A DNA stretch of 64,000 nt, taken from NCBI RefSeq assembly GCF_013300825.1, contig NZ_JAAIMY010000008.1:1-64000 (forward strand), written 5' to 3'. This DNA comes from Blautia wexlerae (GTDB lineage: Bacteria > Bacillota > Clostridia > Lachnospirales > Lachnospiraceae). The position numbers and the translations under genes are program-made. Shown piece by piece: positions 33,292-43,278 of this stretch (position 1 is its first letter; each line of letters opens with the position of its first letter). The notes beneath the pieces were generated by a model, which saw only the letters and a list, made by a program, of their open reading frames with translations, did no database searches and was not told the DNA's origin.

Positions 33292-35088
33292 ATGCGTTAT
33301 TCAGACGATATCATTGAAGAAGTCAGGATGAAGAATGATATTGTAGATGTTGTATCCCAGTATGTGAAGCTGAACAAAAGAGGAAGTACCTATTTCGGGC
33401 TGTGTCCGTTCCATAATGAGAAAACGCCCTCTTTTTCGGTAACACCGGCGAAGCAGATGTATTACTGCTTCGGATGCGGAGCAGGCGGGAATGTATTTAA
33501 TTTTGTGATGGAATATGAGAATTATACCTTTGGGGAGGCACTGAAGCATCTGGCAGACAGGGCAGGGGTGCAGCTTCCGAAGATTGAATATTCCGGAGAA
33601 GCAAAGAAGAAAGCAGAACGTCGGGCTGCCCTTTTGGAGATCAATAAGCTTGCAGCAGGATATTTCTATTATCAGCTGCGTCGTGAGAGTGGCAGACAGG
33701 CACATGAATATCTGACAGGCAGAGGACTCAGTGAGGAGACGATCAGGAAGTTTGGCCTGGGATATTCGGATAAGTACAGTGACGATCTGTACAAATATCT
33801 GAAGTCAAAGAATTACAGTGACGAACTGCTGCGGGATTCCGGCCTGTTCAATGTGGATGAACGCAGGGGAATGTATGACAAGTTCTGGAACAGGGTTATT
33901 TTCCCAATCATGGATGTGAATAACCGCGTGATCGGATTTGGAGGCAGAGTGATGGGTGACGGAAAGCCGAAGTACCTGAACTCGCCGGAGACTATGATTT
34001 TTGATAAAAGCCGGAATCTGTACGGGCTGAATGTTGCAAGAACCACGAGAAAAAATTATCTGATCCTGTGTGAAGGATATATGGATGTGATATCCATGCA
34101 TCAGGCAGGGTTTACCAATGCGGTTGCATCGCTGGGAACGGCACTTACTTCCGGACATGCAAGTCTGCTGAAGCGTTATACTCAGGAGGTATTGCTTCTG
34201 TATGACAGTGATGATGCAGGCGTGAGGGCTGCCCTTCGTGCCATTCCTATTCTGAGGGAAGCAGGTGTTTCTTCGAGAGTGGTAAATCTTAAGCCGCATA
34301 AAGATCCGGATGAATTTATCAAGGCACTTGGAGCGGAAGAGTTTGAGAAACGTCTGGAGCAGGCTATGGACAGCTTTATGTTCCGCGTACATATGGCAGA
34401 GCGGGAATTTCCAATGGAGGAACCCCAGGGACAGAACCGTTTCTTTGAGCGATGTGCGCAGATGCTTCTGGAGCTTTCCGATGAACTGGAGAGAAATCTT
34501 TATATAGAAGCAATCGTAAAGGATTACAGAAGCAGTGGGATCAGTGTGGAGAATCTGAAAAAGAGAGTCGGAGCTCTTGCAATGAAGGGAACTCCGGCAG
34601 AGCAGAGAATTCAGCCTAAACCTGTGGGAGCAGGTCAGCAAAAGAAGAAGGAGAGTGCAGCAGAGAAAGCACAGAAGCTGATGCTTACCTGGCTGGTAAC
34701 TTATCCGGGCATATTTGACACAGTGGAAAAATATATCCAGCCTTCAGATTTCGTGGTTCCTCTGTACAGGCAGGTGGCAGAGATGCTTTACCAGCAGCAC
34801 AGGGATGGCGATGTGAATCCTGCAAGGCTGATGAATGCTTTCATTGACAGTGAAGAGCAGAGAGAGGTTTCATCCCTTTTTAATGCAACGATCCATCTGG
34901 AGACTCCGGAGGAACAGAACCGGGCTTTCTCGGATGCTGTGATCAGGATTAAGGATGAGAGTCTGAAAGAGAGAAACAGAACCTGGGATCCCACAGATAT
35001 ACAGGGACTGCAGGAACTTGTAAAAGCAAAGAAAGAACTGGAAGAGCTTGGAAGAAAGCGGCAGCAGCTGCATATTTCTTTCGAATAA
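33292..35088 (+). CDS. dnaG: DNA primase
   Basis: A 598-residue primase making RNA primers at the replication fork. The CHC2 zinc finger is C-P-F-H...C-F-G-C (about 38-64). The catalytic core (about 115-350) has the TOPRIM motifs L-C-E-G-Y-M-D-V and Y-D-S-D-D-A-G. The C-terminal helicase-binding region covers about 440-598. Length is normal. It starts 22 bases after dgt with AAGGAGG, and the sigma factor gene follows, the standard macromolecular synthesis order. Confidence 0.97.
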   Translation: MRYSDDIIEEVRMKNDIVDVVSQYVKLNKRGSTYFGLCPFHNEKTPSFSVTPAKQMYYCFGCGAGGNVFNFVMEYENYTFGEALKHLADRAGVQLPKIEYSGEAKKKAERRAALLEINKLAAGYFYYQLRRESGRQAHEYLTGRGLSEETIRKFGLGYSDKYSDDLYKYLKSKNYSDELLRDSGLFNVDERRGMYDKFWNRVIFPIMDVNNRVIGFGGRVMGDGKPKYLNSPETMIFDKSRNLYGLNVARTTRKNYLILCEGYMDVISMHQAGFTNAVASLGTALTSGHASLLKRYTQEVLLLYDSDDAGVRAALRAIPILREAGVSSRVVNLKPHKDPDEFIKALGAEEFEKRLEQAMDSFMFRVHMAEREFPMEEPQGQNRFFERCAQMLLELSDELERNLYIEAIVKDYRSSGISVENLKKRVGALAMKGTPAEQRIQPKPVGAGQQKKKESAAEKAQKLMLTWLVTYPGIFDTVEKYIQPSDFVVPLYRQVAEMLYQQHRDGDVNPARLMNAFIDSEEQREVSSLFNATIHLETPEEQNRAFSDAVIRIKDESLKERNRTWDPTDIQGLQELVKAKKELEELGRKRQQLHISFE

Positions 35089-35127
35089 GGATAAAATATA
35101 AACACTATATGGAGGTATAGAGCACAT

Positions 35128-36255
35128 ATGGAAATGAATATGGGTAAATTCAGTGAAAAACTGGTAGAACTTCTGGAGCTTGCCAAGAAGAAAAAGAATG
35201 TACTGGAATACCAGGAAATCAATGACTTCTTTAAGGATCAGCCACTGGGAGTTGAACAGATGGAGAAAGTATTTGACTTTCTGGAAGCCAGTGGAGTGGA
35301 TGTGCTTAGGATTACAGATAGTAATGCAGATGATATGATCCTGGATGATGACGATGCAGACATTGATAAGCTGGATGAAGAAGAGATTGAACTTGACAAG
35401 ATCGATCTTTCTGTTCCTGAAGGTGTAAGCATCGAGGATCCGGTACGTATGTATCTGAAGGAAATTGGTAAGGTTCCGCTTCTTTCAGCAGAAGAGGAAA
35501 TCGAACTTGCAAAGAGAATGGAGAATGGGGATGAGGCTGCCAAGAAACGTCTGGCAGAAGCAAACCTTCGTCTTGTTGTCAGCATTGCAAAGAGATATGT
35601 GGGACGTGGAATGCTTTTCCTTGACCTGATCCAGGAAGGTAACTTGGGTCTTATCAAGGCGGTTGAGAAATTTGATTACCGCAAGGGTTATAAATTCAGT
35701 ACCTATGCTACATGGTGGATCCGTCAGGCGATCACCAGAGCAATCGCAGACCAGGCACGTACCATCCGTATTCCGGTGCATATGGTTGAGACTATTAACA
35801 AACTGATCCGCGTTTCCCGTCAGTTACTGCAGGAGCTTGGACGTGAACCTACGCCGGAAGAAATTGCAAAAGAGATGGATATGTCTGTAGAGCGTGTACG
35901 TGAGATCCTTAAGATCTCCCAGGAACCTGTATCTCTGGAGACACCTATCGGTGAGGAAGAGGACAGCCACCTTGGAGACTTTATCCAGGATGACAATGTA
36001 CCTGTACCTGCAGATGCAGCAGCATTTACTTTGCTGAAAGAGCAGCTGGTAGAGGTTCTGAGCACATTGACAGACAGAGAGCAGAAAGTATTGCGCCTGC
36101 GTTTTGGCCTGGACGATGGACGTGCCAGAACTCTGGAGGAAGTTGGTAAGGAATTTAATGTAACAAGAGAACGTATCCGTCAGATTGAGGCAAAGGCGCT
36201 CCGCAAGCTTCGTCATCCGAGCCGTAGCCGTAAACTGAAGGATTATCTGGACTAA
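35128..36255 (+). CDS. sigA: RNA polymerase primary sigma factor
   Basis: A 375-residue group 1 sigma factor. A short N-terminal helical region 1.1 is followed by an acidic stretch rich in Asp and Glu (about 70-95), region 1.2 ([11 protein letters not shown]), region 2 with [13 protein letters not shown] for -10 recognition, region 3, and region 4.2 with [10 protein letters not shown] for -35 recognition. It recognises the TTGACA/TATAAT promoters seen throughout this window. Ribosome binding site GGAGG lies 12 bases from ATG 35128; another ATG 12 bases later is less likely. Confidence 0.97.
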   Translation: MEMNMGKFSEKLVELLELAKKKKNVLEYQEINDFFKDQPLGVEQMEKVFDFLEASGVDVLRITDSNADDMILDDDDADIDKLDEEEIELDKIDLSVPEGVSIEDPVRMYLKEIGKVPLLSAEEEIELAKRMENGDEAAKKRLAEANLRLVVSIAKRYVGRGMLFLDLIQEGNLGLIKAVEKFDYRKGYKFSTYATWWIRQAITRAIADQARTIRIPVHMVETINKLIRVSRQLLQELGREPTPEEIAKEMDMSVERVREILKISQEPVSLETPIGEEEDSHLGDFIQDDNVPVPADAAAFTLLKEQLVEVLSTLTDREQKVLRLRFGLDDGRARTLEEVGKEFNVTRERIRQIEAKALRKLRHPSRSRKLKDYLD

Positions 36256-36265
36256 GGAGCCTGTT

Positions 36266-36973
36266 ATGCAGCTTTCATTACGTTTGTCTGCAATAGCAGG
36301 CCTGGTGACCAGGGGAAACAGACTTGTGGATGTGGGATGCGATCATGGATACCTGCCGGTTTCGCTTTATCTGGATGGAAAGATTCCGGGTGCGATTGCC
36401 ATGGATGTAAGAAAAGGCCCGTTGTCCAGAGCGCAAGAACATATTTCTCAGTATGGACTGGACGCATACATAGAAACCCGGCTTTCAGACGGACTTGAGG
36501 CTTTGAAACCGGGAGAGGGCGACACTCTTGTGATCGCAGGAATGGGCGGCCCTCTCATGGAGAGGATTCTTACTGACGGGGCAGAAGTCAGGGAGAGCTT
36601 TCGGGAAATGATCCTGCAGCCTCAGTCAGATATCCCCCATTTCCGCAGATTTGTCAGAAAAATCGGCTGGCAGATCACAGAGGAGGAGATGGTTCTGGAG
36701 GATGGCAAGTTTTATCCTATGATGAAGGTAATTCATGGAGAAAAGATGCATATTTCAGAAGATACTCCTTATACTTTAGATGAGTGGTTTGGAAGAATGC
36801 TTCTGGAAAGAAAGCATCCTGTTCTGCGGGAGTATCTGGAAAGAGAGCTTCGCATCCGCAATGAGATTCTTGACAGATTAAAGAATGCGCCCAATGCAGA
36901 GAAGCGTGCGGGCGAGATAGAGGAGGAAAAGCAGGCAGTTATTGCTGCTTTAGAGGAATATGAAGGCATATGA
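36266..36973 (+). CDS. trmK: tRNA (adenine22-N1)-methyltransferase TrmK
   Basis: A 235-residue SAM-dependent methyltransferase of the TrmK family, which methylates A22 in bacterial tRNAs. Motif I is V-D-V-G-C-D-H-G-Y-L-P (about 21-31), the acceptor-side motif is I-A-G-M-G-G (about 90-95), and a C-terminal coiled-coil helix pair follows. It starts 10 bases after sigA with AAGGAG and overlaps the Nif3-like gene by 14 bases, so the set is one operon. Length is typical. Confidence 0.9.
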   Translation: MQLSLRLSAIAGLVTRGNRLVDVGCDHGYLPVSLYLDGKIPGAIAMDVRKGPLSRAQEHISQYGLDAYIETRLSDGLEALKPGEGDTLVIAGMGGPLMERILTDGAEVRESFREMILQPQSDIPHFRRFVRKIGWQITEEEMVLEDGKFYPMMKVIHGEKMHISEDTPYTLDEWFGRMLLERKHPVLREYLERELRIRNEILDRLKNAPNAEKRAGEIEEEKQAVIAALEEYEGI

Positions 36974-37742
36974 ACTGACCTCCTGGCTGGAGAAGAAGTA
37001 CCCGTCAGATGCAGCAGAGGACTGGGATAACGTAGGACTTCTCGCAGGAGATGATACAAATGAGATCAGCCATGTATTTCTGGCTCTGGATCTGACAGAG
37101 GAAACACTGGCTGAGGCCATAGAGGATGGGGCAGATATGATCATTACCCATCATCCCATGATCTTTTCCGGAATTAAGAAGATCAATAATCACAGCTTTA
37201 CAGGAAGAAAGATCCTTACGCTGATACAAAAAGGAATTGTTTATTATGCGATGCATACCAATTATGATGTGCTGGGTATGGCAGATCTGAGTGCAGACTA
37301 TACGAAGATGCATGATACCACAGTCCTTTCCGTAACTGAAGAGAGAGATGGGGAAGTACAGGGCTTTGGCAGAGTTGGGAAACTTTCTCGGGAAATGACG
37401 CTGAGAGAGTATGCACAGCTTGTCAAAGAGTCTCTGAAGTTAAATGATGTAAAGGTTTATGGGAATCTGGACAGCATGGTAAAATGTGCTGCTGTATGTA
37501 CAGGATCAGGCAAGAGCATGATCAAGGATGTCATTAAGGCCGGTGCGGATGTGTATGTGACCGGTGATATCGACCACCATACAGGAATTGATACGGTTGC
37601 GCAGGGACTGGCGCTGATCGATGCCGGACACTACGGAACAGAATATATTTTTATGGATGCAATGAAAAAAGAACTGACACAGGCATTTCCGAAACTGAAA
37701 ATCTCCTGTGCAGAGGTAAAGAGCCCGTACACGATTCTGTGA
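36960..37742 (+). CDS. Nif3-like dinuclear metal-centre protein
   Basis: A 260-residue member of the NIF3/GTP cyclohydrolase I type 2 family, which forms toroidal hexamers with a two-metal site. Metal ligands are seen in D-M-I-I-T-H-H-P (about 58-65), D-H-H-T near 203 and D-A-G-H-Y-G-T-E near 221. The cellular function of the family is unsettled. The gene overlaps trmK by 14 bases; the trmK-nif3 pair after sigA is common in Firmicutes. Confidence 0.92.
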   Translation: MKAYELTSWLEKKYPSDAAEDWDNVGLLAGDDTNEISHVFLALDLTEETLAEAIEDGADMIITHHPMIFSGIKKINNHSFTGRKILTLIQKGIVYYAMHTNYDVLGMADLSADYTKMHDTTVLSVTEERDGEVQGFGRVGKLSREMTLREYAQLVKESLKLNDVKVYGNLDSMVKCAAVCTGSGKSMIKDVIKAGADVYVTGDIDHHTGIDTVAQGLALIDAGHYGTEYIFMDAMKKELTQAFPKLKISCAEVKSPYTIL

Positions 37743-37860
37743 TACGGGTTCTTACCATATAATAATGAAATTATAAATGAAAATTGGCTGATCTGCCTGT
37801 TGGCAGCGGAGCCGATAACTGTATTTACTTGTCGGTATAGCAGAAATGGAGGCAGGATTT

Positions 37861-39528
37861 ATGGGACAGAAAATGTATAACGTTACGATACAGGGAATAA
37901 CAAAACAATATCCTGAGAAGATTCCTTACAGCGAGATTGTAAAGGAATACGAAGGAAGTACGGATGCACCTGTAATGCTGGTGATCGTAAATGGCAGGCT
38001 GAGAGAACTGCATAAGCATCTCAAGGCAGACTGTGAGATTGAATTTGTGACATCCAAAGATCCGATCGGACACAAAACTTATTGCAGAAGTGCAAGTCTG
38101 ATTCTTCTGAAAGCAATTTATGATGTGGCAGGGCAGGAAAATATAGACAGTGTAGTGATCCATTATTCTGTGGGCAGCGGCTATTATTTTACAATGAAAG
38201 GACCTATGGCGCTGGATCAGGAATTTATTGATAAGGTAAAGGCGCAGATGCACAGGATCGTGGACGAGAATCTTCCAATTGTAAAGCGAAGCGTAAGCAC
38301 CAGTGAGGCAGTTGCACTTTTTCATAAGCATCATATGTATGACAAAGAGAAACTGTTTAATTACCGCAGAAGCTCTGCGGTGAATCTTTACAGTATTGGA
38401 AGTTTTGAGGATTATTTCTACGGTTTTATGGCGAACCATACGGGATATATTAAGACGTTTGATCTGTTTTTGTATGAGGGCGGTTTCGTACTGCAGCTTC
38501 CGACTCAGAATGAACCGGACCGGATACCTGAATTTAAACCGAGGGAGAAGATTTTTCGTGTGCAGAAGGAATCGCAGGAATGGGGAGATAAACTGGATAT
38601 TGCGACAGTCGGTGATCTGAATGAAAAGGTTACCAGAGGCGGTATCCAGGATATTTTGCTGATCCAGGAGGCTATGCAGGAGGCAAAGATTTCGGAAATC
38701 GCATCTGAGATTGCCGCTGCCGGAAACAAGAAGTTTGTTATGATCGCAGGTCCGTCTTCTTCCGGAAAGACTACGTTTTCACACAGGCTGTCCATTCAGC
38801 TAGCTGCCCATGGAATGAAACCGCATCCGATCGCAGTGGATAATTATTTCATTGACAGGCATCTGACTCCTGTAGATGAGTTTGGGGAAAAGAATTTTGA
38901 GTGTCTGGAAGCGATTGATGTGGAGCAGTTTAATAAAGATATGCTTGAGCTTTTGGAAGGAAAAAGGGTAGAGATGCCGGTTTTCAATTTCAAAACAGGA
39001 ACCAGAGAATATAAAGGTGATTTTCTGCAGCTGGATAAAGACGATATTCTGGTGATCGAGGGAATTCATGGATTGAATGACAGGCTCAGCTATGCGCTGC
39101 CAAAGGAGAGCAAATTTAAGATTTATCTAAGCGCTCTGACTCAGCTGAATATTGATGAACATAACAGGATTCCTACTACGGATGGCCGTCTGATCCGCAG
39201 AATTGTAAGAGATGCCCGCACCAGAGGGACTTCCGCGAAAGAGACAATTGCAAGATGGCCGTCTGTGCGCAGAGGTGAAGAACAGAATATCTTTCCCTTC
39301 CAGGAGGATGCAGATGTAATGTTTAATTCTGCGCTGATCTATGAACTGGCATGCCTGAAAGTATATGCGGAACCGCTTTTGTTTGGGATTGCCAAGGACG
39401 AACCGGAGTATACAGAGGCGAAGAGGCTGCTGAAGTTCTTTGAATATTTTGTTCCGGTGCCAAGCGAGGCAGTGCCGAATAATTCGATTTTAAGAGAATT
39501 TATCGGTGGAAGCTGCTTTAATGTGTAA
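37861..39528 (+). CDS. TGS-domain nucleoside kinase (uridine kinase-like)
   Basis: A 555-residue fusion. Residues about 1-60 form a TGS-like domain and about 60-220 resemble the second additional (editing) domain of threonyl/alanyl-tRNA synthetases, including V-I-H-Y-S-V-G-S-G-Y-Y. The C-terminal half (about 285-500) is a P-loop phosphoribulokinase/uridine kinase domain with Walker A A-G-P-S-S-S-G-K-T-T (about 298-307), V-D-N-Y-F-I-D-R and I-E-G-I-H-G-L-N. The architecture is recurrent in Clostridia and annotated as nucleoside kinase; substrate not proven. The start at 37861 has GGAGG eight bases upstream. RNase P RNA follows. Confidence 0.88.
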   Translation: MGQKMYNVTIQGITKQYPEKIPYSEIVKEYEGSTDAPVMLVIVNGRLRELHKHLKADCEIEFVTSKDPIGHKTYCRSASLILLKAIYDVAGQENIDSVVIHYSVGSGYYFTMKGPMALDQEFIDKVKAQMHRIVDENLPIVKRSVSTSEAVALFHKHHMYDKEKLFNYRRSSAVNLYSIGSFEDYFYGFMANHTGYIKTFDLFLYEGGFVLQLPTQNEPDRIPEFKPREKIFRVQKESQEWGDKLDIATVGDLNEKVTRGGIQDILLIQEAMQEAKISEIASEIAAAGNKKFVMIAGPSSSGKTTFSHRLSIQLAAHGMKPHPIAVDNYFIDRHLTPVDEFGEKNFECLEAIDVEQFNKDMLELLEGKRVEMPVFNFKTGTREYKGDFLQLDKDDILVIEGIHGLNDRLSYALPKESKFKIYLSALTQLNIDEHNRIPTTDGRLIRRIVRDARTRGTSAKETIARWPSVRRGEEQNIFPFQEDADVMFNSALIYELACLKVYAEPLLFGIAKDEPEYTEAKRLLKFFEYFVPVPSEAVPNNSILREFIGGSCFNV

Positions 39529-39547
39529 AATAGTAGAATGAAATTTC

Positions 39548-39576
39548 TTTACAAGTGCAAAAAAACGTGCTAGAAT
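39548..39576 (+). promoter_or_regulatory. Promoter of RNase P RNA
   Basis: TTTACA (39548-39553), 17-base spacer, TAGAAT (39571-39576), directly before the mature RNA. Confidence 0.8.
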
Positions 39577-39583
39577 AGCACTT

Positions 39584-39936
39584 GCGCAACCAGGCCAGGT
39601 AATCGCGGCTGAACAGACGAAAGGGTTCAGACGAGGAAAGTCCGGGCTTCGCAGGGCAGGATGCCGGATAACGTCCGGTGGAGGTGACTCCCAGACCAGT
39701 GCAACAGAAATAAACCGCCTCACTTGCTGAGGTAAGGGTGGAAAGGCAGTGTAAGAGACTACCGCCGTCCTGGTAACAGGCCGGGCACATGTAAACTCCA
39801 TTCGAAGCAAGACCGAATAGAAAGCGATACGGCTGCCCGTCGTGCTTTCAGGTGGGTCGCTTGAGCCTTATGGCAACGTAAGGCCTAGACAGATGATTAC
39901 CCAATGACATAACCCGGCTTATCGGTCTGATTGCGT
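39584..39936 (+). ncRNA. rnpB: RNase P RNA
   Basis: Catalytic RNA of RNase P, which trims tRNA 5' ends. The conserved GAGGAAAGTCCGGGCT block lies near 39634-39649, ACAGAAA near 39704, and AGACAGATGATTACC near 39888-39902, pairing with GGTAATCG (39598-39605) to form P4. The ends pair as P1 (GCAACCAGGCC with GGTCTGATTGC). About 350 nt is normal for a type A RNA. The RnpM gene that modulates this enzyme lies elsewhere in the window (56418). Confidence 0.97.
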
Positions 39937-39940
39937 ACAA

Positions 39941-39975
39941 AAAAACAGAACGGATTTCTTCCGTTCTGTTTTTTG
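39941..39975. terminator. Bidirectional terminator between rnpB and pyrI
   Basis: AACAGAACGG (39944-39953) pairs with CCGTTCTGTT (39961-39970), with A-run before and T-run after, so it serves both convergent units. Confidence 0.88.
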
Positions 39976-39987
39976 ATATTTGTTTTA

Positions 39988-40425
39988 TTATTTATTGCGT
40001 TTACCTGTATATTTCTCTTCGCAGTATTTACATCTGTAAACTTCTTTCTCTTTATCTGCAAGAACAAAGATCTGGTCGAGTCCCTGTTCAATGGAAGTGA
40101 TGCAGCGTGGATTCTTGCATTTGATCACGTTGACAACCTGATTCGGAAGTTTCAGTTCTTTTTTGGCAACGATCTTCTCGTCCTTGATTACGTTTACAGT
40201 AATGTTATGATCGATAAAGCCGAGAATGTCAAGATCGAGATTCTCAACCGGGCATTCAACCTTGATGATATCTTTCTTACCCATTTTGTTGCTGCGTGCG
40301 TTCTTGATGATGGCAACGGTGCAGTCAAGTTTATCAAGCTTCAGATCATGATAGATAGTCATGGCCTTGCCTGCTTTGATATGGTCTAATACATAACCTT
40401 CGCGAAGTGCTCCAACATTTAACAT
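39988..40425 (-). CDS. pyrI: Aspartate carbamoyltransferase regulatory subunit
   Basis: A 145-residue regulatory chain that binds nucleotides and assembles with PyrB. The N-terminal allosteric domain is followed by a zinc domain with four cysteines in C-K-N-P-R-C and C-K-Y-C near the C-terminus. It overlaps pyrB by seven bases, so it is translated with it. Presence of PyrI implies feedback control of the enzyme by end products. Confidence 0.95.
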   Translation of the reverse strand: MLNVGALREGYVLDHIKAGKAMTIYHDLKLDKLDCTVAIIKNARSNKMGKKDIIKVECPVENLDLDILGFIDHNITVNVIKDEKIVAKKELKLPNQVVNVIKCKNPRCITSIEQGLDQIFVLADKEKEVYRCKYCEEKYTGKRNK

Positions 40426-41342
40426 GGTAATTTTACCTCCAGTAATGTGAGAATCAGGGCCATACGTACATATACACCGTACTGTACCTGTTTGAAATAA
40501 GCTGCTCTCGGGTCTGCATCCACCTCTGTTGAGATTTCATTTACACGTGGAAGCGGATGAAGAACGTACATGTCTTTTTTGGCAAGTTCCATTTTCTGTT
40601 TGTCCAGAATGTAGAAATCCTTCATGCGGACATAGTCTTCTTCGTTGAAGAAACGTTCTTTCTGTACACGTGTCATGTAGAGGATATCAAGATCCGGTAA
40701 GGCATCTTCCAGTCTCTCTACTTCCTGAAATTCGATATTGTTCTTTTTCAGAACGTCCTCGCGGATATAGCTTGGGATGCGAAGCTCTTCCGGTGAAATC
40801 AGAATGAATTTTACATTTGTGTAACGTACAAGTGCTTCGATCAGGGAGTGAACTGTACGTCCGAATTTCAGGTCGCCGCACAGACCAATGGTCAGATTGT
40901 CCAGACGTCCTTTCAGGGAACGGATGGTAAGTAAGTCGGTTAATGTCTGGGTAGGATGTTGATGACCACCGTCGCCGGCGTTGATAACAGGAATAGAAGA
41001 AGCCATAGAAGCTACTAACGGAGCACCTTCTTTCGGGTGGCGCATAGCACAGATGTCAGCGTAACAGGATACAACGCGGATTGTATCGGCAACACTTTCA
41101 CCCTTTGAAGCGGAACTGGAATCAGCTGATGAAAAACCAAGAACTTTACCGCCAAGGTTCATCATAGCAGCTTCAAAGCTGAGACGGGTACGGGTGCTTG
41201 GCTCATAGAATAAAGTTGCCAGTCTTTTATCATCGCAGACATGTGCGTATTTATCAGGGTGTTTCTCAATATCGCTGGCCAAGTCAAGAAGAGTATTTAA
41301 CTCATCAACAGACAGATCCAGCGGACTCATTAAGTGTCTCAT
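40419..41342 (-). CDS. pyrB: Aspartate carbamoyltransferase catalytic subunit
   Basis: A 307-residue catalytic chain that joins carbamoyl phosphate and aspartate, the committed step of pyrimidine synthesis. The carbamoyl-phosphate motif S-T-R-T-R (about 49-53), S-K-G-E-S (80-84), H-P-T-Q (about 131-134) and H-P-L-P-R (about 264-268) are intact. GGAGG lies six bases before ATG. Only pyrB and pyrI are here; other pyr genes are elsewhere. No PyrR-type attenuator was recognised in the short leader. Confidence 0.96.
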   Translation of the reverse strand: MRHLMSPLDLSVDELNTLLDLASDIEKHPDKYAHVCDDKRLATLFYEPSTRTRLSFEAAMMNLGGKVLGFSSADSSSASKGESVADTIRVVSCYADICAMRHPKEGAPLVASMASSIPVINAGDGGHQHPTQTLTDLLTIRSLKGRLDNLTIGLCGDLKFGRTVHSLIEALVRYTNVKFILISPEELRIPSYIREDVLKKNNIEFQEVERLEDALPDLDILYMTRVQKERFFNEEDYVRMKDFYILDKQKMELAKKDMYVLHPLPRVNEISTEVDADPRAAYFKQVQYGVYVRMALILTLLEVKLPC

Positions 41343-41396
41343 TTCATACCTCCATATTTTACTGGTTCAGGAATTGTTTACGTAATCCTTCTTAAT

Positions 41397-41425
41397 ATCA
41401 TATAATAATCAGGTGCTTTTTTCAA
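41397..41425 (-). promoter_or_regulatory. Promoter of pyrBI
   Basis: On the minus strand TTGAAA (41425-41420), 17-base spacer, TATGAT (41402-41397), 54 bases before the pyrB start. It overlaps the end of the neighbouring small membrane-protein gene. Confidence 0.7.
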
Positions 41426-41808
41426 GAGAGTTTTCCAAGTATTTTCTCAAAAAAAAGTCCGGCTCCGAACCAGAGGGGAGCGTAGTCCGGTCTTATCAGT
41501 CCCCGGTAATTCAGAGGAGTGTTGCTGTAGTCCCAGGGACACATATGGAAACAGCGTAAAAGAGTACCGCTGATAAATTCCACGAAAAAAAATCCGACAG
41601 TATAAATGCAGCCGCGGACAAAAAGCGGGACAGCAGAAAGTTTACCGGAGAGCGGGCGGATGATGGCACCGCATCCGTAAATGGGAAACATTAAAAGGGA
41701 AGTTTTTCCTGTCATGGTAAGTTCTCCTAAAAGGATGGAATGCAGTCCGGTCCAGAGGATTTCCATGCACCAGCCCGTCAGACCGCAGAGAATAAAAGCT
41801 TTTTTCAT
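41422..41808 (-). CDS. Small membrane protein, putative ABC transporter permease family (CmpB-like)
   Basis: A 128-residue protein with about four hydrophobic segments. It matches the pattern of short clostridial putative ABC-transporter type IV proteins, with M-F-P-I-Y-G-C-G-A, F-F-V-E-F-I-S-G-T-L-L and C-P-W-D-Y-S motifs. No ATPase or partner gene is adjacent, so transport is unproven. The start at 41808 has AGGAG nine bases upstream; the frame extends 21 codons further without support. It lies upstream of pyrB on the same strand. Confidence 0.7.
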   Translation of the reverse strand: MKKAFILCGLTGWCMEILWTGLHSILLGELTMTGKTSLLMFPIYGCGAIIRPLSGKLSAVPLFVRGCIYTVGFFFVEFISGTLLRCFHMCPWDYSNTPLNYRGLIRPDYAPLWFGAGLFFEKILGKLS

Positions 41809-41854
41809 AGGTAACGCTCCTGTATAAATTTCTATGATTCTAGTATTGCCTGCC

Positions 41855-41883
41855 TTGAAAAAAACATACACGTAGGATATAAT
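41855..41883 (+). promoter_or_regulatory. Promoter of folC-pheA
   Basis: TTGAAA (41855-41860), 17-base spacer, TATAAT (41878-41883), 91 bases before the folC start and divergent from the membrane-protein gene. Confidence 0.8.
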
Positions 41884-41973
41884 GAGAACACGTTATTACA
41901 CTATAGCAATGAGGTGCCTTATGCGCAAAAGGAACGTGTGGAGGGGATCTCATGGAAATAAGAGGAGTTTATT

Positions 41974-43257
41974 ATGAATTATCAGGAAAGCCGGGAGTAC
42001 ATAGATAAAATCACCCGGGAAATTCCCAGTGTCCTGGGACTGGATCATATGCGTGAGCTGATGAAACGTCTTGGAAATCCACAGGATGATCTGAAATATG
42101 TGCATATAGCCGGTACCAATGGCAAGGGTTCTGTCATTGCTTTTTTGTATTCTGTTTTATCCGGTGCGGGATATCGCATTGGAAGATATGTTTCGCCTAC
42201 CCTGTATTCCTACAGAGGCAGGATGGAAGTTTCGGGAAGCAGGATCAGCAGAGAGGACTTTGCTGCTTATATTACACAGGTGTCTGATGTTATTGCTGCT
42301 ATGACAAAGGATGGTTATCCTCATCCCACTGCATTTGAAATAGAGACTGCGGTGGCATTTCTGTTCTTTAAAAAAGAGAATTGTGATCTCGTTTTGCTGG
42401 AAGTGGGAATGGGCGGAAATCTGGACGCCACAAATATTATTAAGAATACGCTGCTGGCAGTGCTGGTATCAATCAGTATGGATCATATGTCTTTTCTTGG
42501 AAATACTCTGGCACAGATCGCAGAGAAGAAAGCCGGGATCATCAAAGACGGCTGCAGAGTGGTGACTGCCAGACAGAAGCCGGAAGCAATGCAGGTGATC
42601 GAGAGGATCAGCAGAGAACACGGTGCAAAATGTACCATAGCAGATGCTTCTGAGGCAGAGATGTTAAAGGAAAGCTGCCTTGGACAGACAATCCGATACA
42701 GGGGTGAAGAGTATGAGATTCCGCTGGCAGGTGTTTATCAGAAGGAAAATGCAGTAGTTGCACTGAATGCTTTAAAAGTATTGGATGAGCTGGGCTTTTC
42801 CACTGCTGCGGAGCAGAAAAAAGAAGGGCTTCGCACAGTAAACTGGAACGGACGGTTTACAGTTATCTGTAAAAAACCGCTGTTTGTGGTAGATGGTGCT
42901 CATAATCCTGCTGCTGCGGATATGATGGCAGCTTCAATAGAGCATTATTTTAAGGGAAAACGGATCATCTATATTATGGGAGTGTTTGCAGATAAGGATT
43001 ACAGAAGTGTCATTCAGAAAACTGCGCACTTTGCAGACCGGATACTTACGATCCAGACTCCGGATAATATAAGGGCGCTGCCTGCCGGAGAGCTGGCGAA
43101 GACTGTCAGTGAATACAATCCCAATGTACAGGCAATGGATACGATTAAAGATGCAGTGGAGGAGGCTTTTTCACTTGCCGGGGAACAGGATGTGATCATT
43201 GCTTTTGGCTCTCTTTCCTTTATCGGAGAGATGACTGACATTGTAGAGAATTTGTGA
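41974..43257 (+). CDS. folC: Folylpolyglutamate synthase / dihydrofolate synthase
   Basis: A 427-residue Mur-ligase-type enzyme adding glutamate to dihydropteroate or folates. The P-loop is H-I-A-G-T-N-G-K-G-S (about 44-53), the ligase motif is L-E-V-G-M-G-G-N-L-D-A-T-N (about 139-151), and the C-terminal domain contains V-V-D-G-A-H-N-P-A-A. pheA follows 21 bases later, probably on the same transcript. Whether it carries both activities cannot be told from sequence. Confidence 0.94.
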   Translation: MNYQESREYIDKITREIPSVLGLDHMRELMKRLGNPQDDLKYVHIAGTNGKGSVIAFLYSVLSGAGYRIGRYVSPTLYSYRGRMEVSGSRISREDFAAYITQVSDVIAAMTKDGYPHPTAFEIETAVAFLFFKKENCDLVLLEVGMGGNLDATNIIKNTLLAVLVSISMDHMSFLGNTLAQIAEKKAGIIKDGCRVVTARQKPEAMQVIERISREHGAKCTIADASEAEMLKESCLGQTIRYRGEEYEIPLAGVYQKENAVVALNALKVLDELGFSTAAEQKKEGLRTVNWNGRFTVICKKPLFVVDGAHNPAAADMMAASIEHYFKGKRIIYIMGVFADKDYRSVIQKTAHFADRILTIQTPDNIRALPAGELAKTVSEYNPNVQAMDTIKDAVEEAFSLAGEQDVIIAFGSLSFIGEMTDIVENL

Positions 43258-43278
43258 AAGTAAAAAGGTATAACATAA

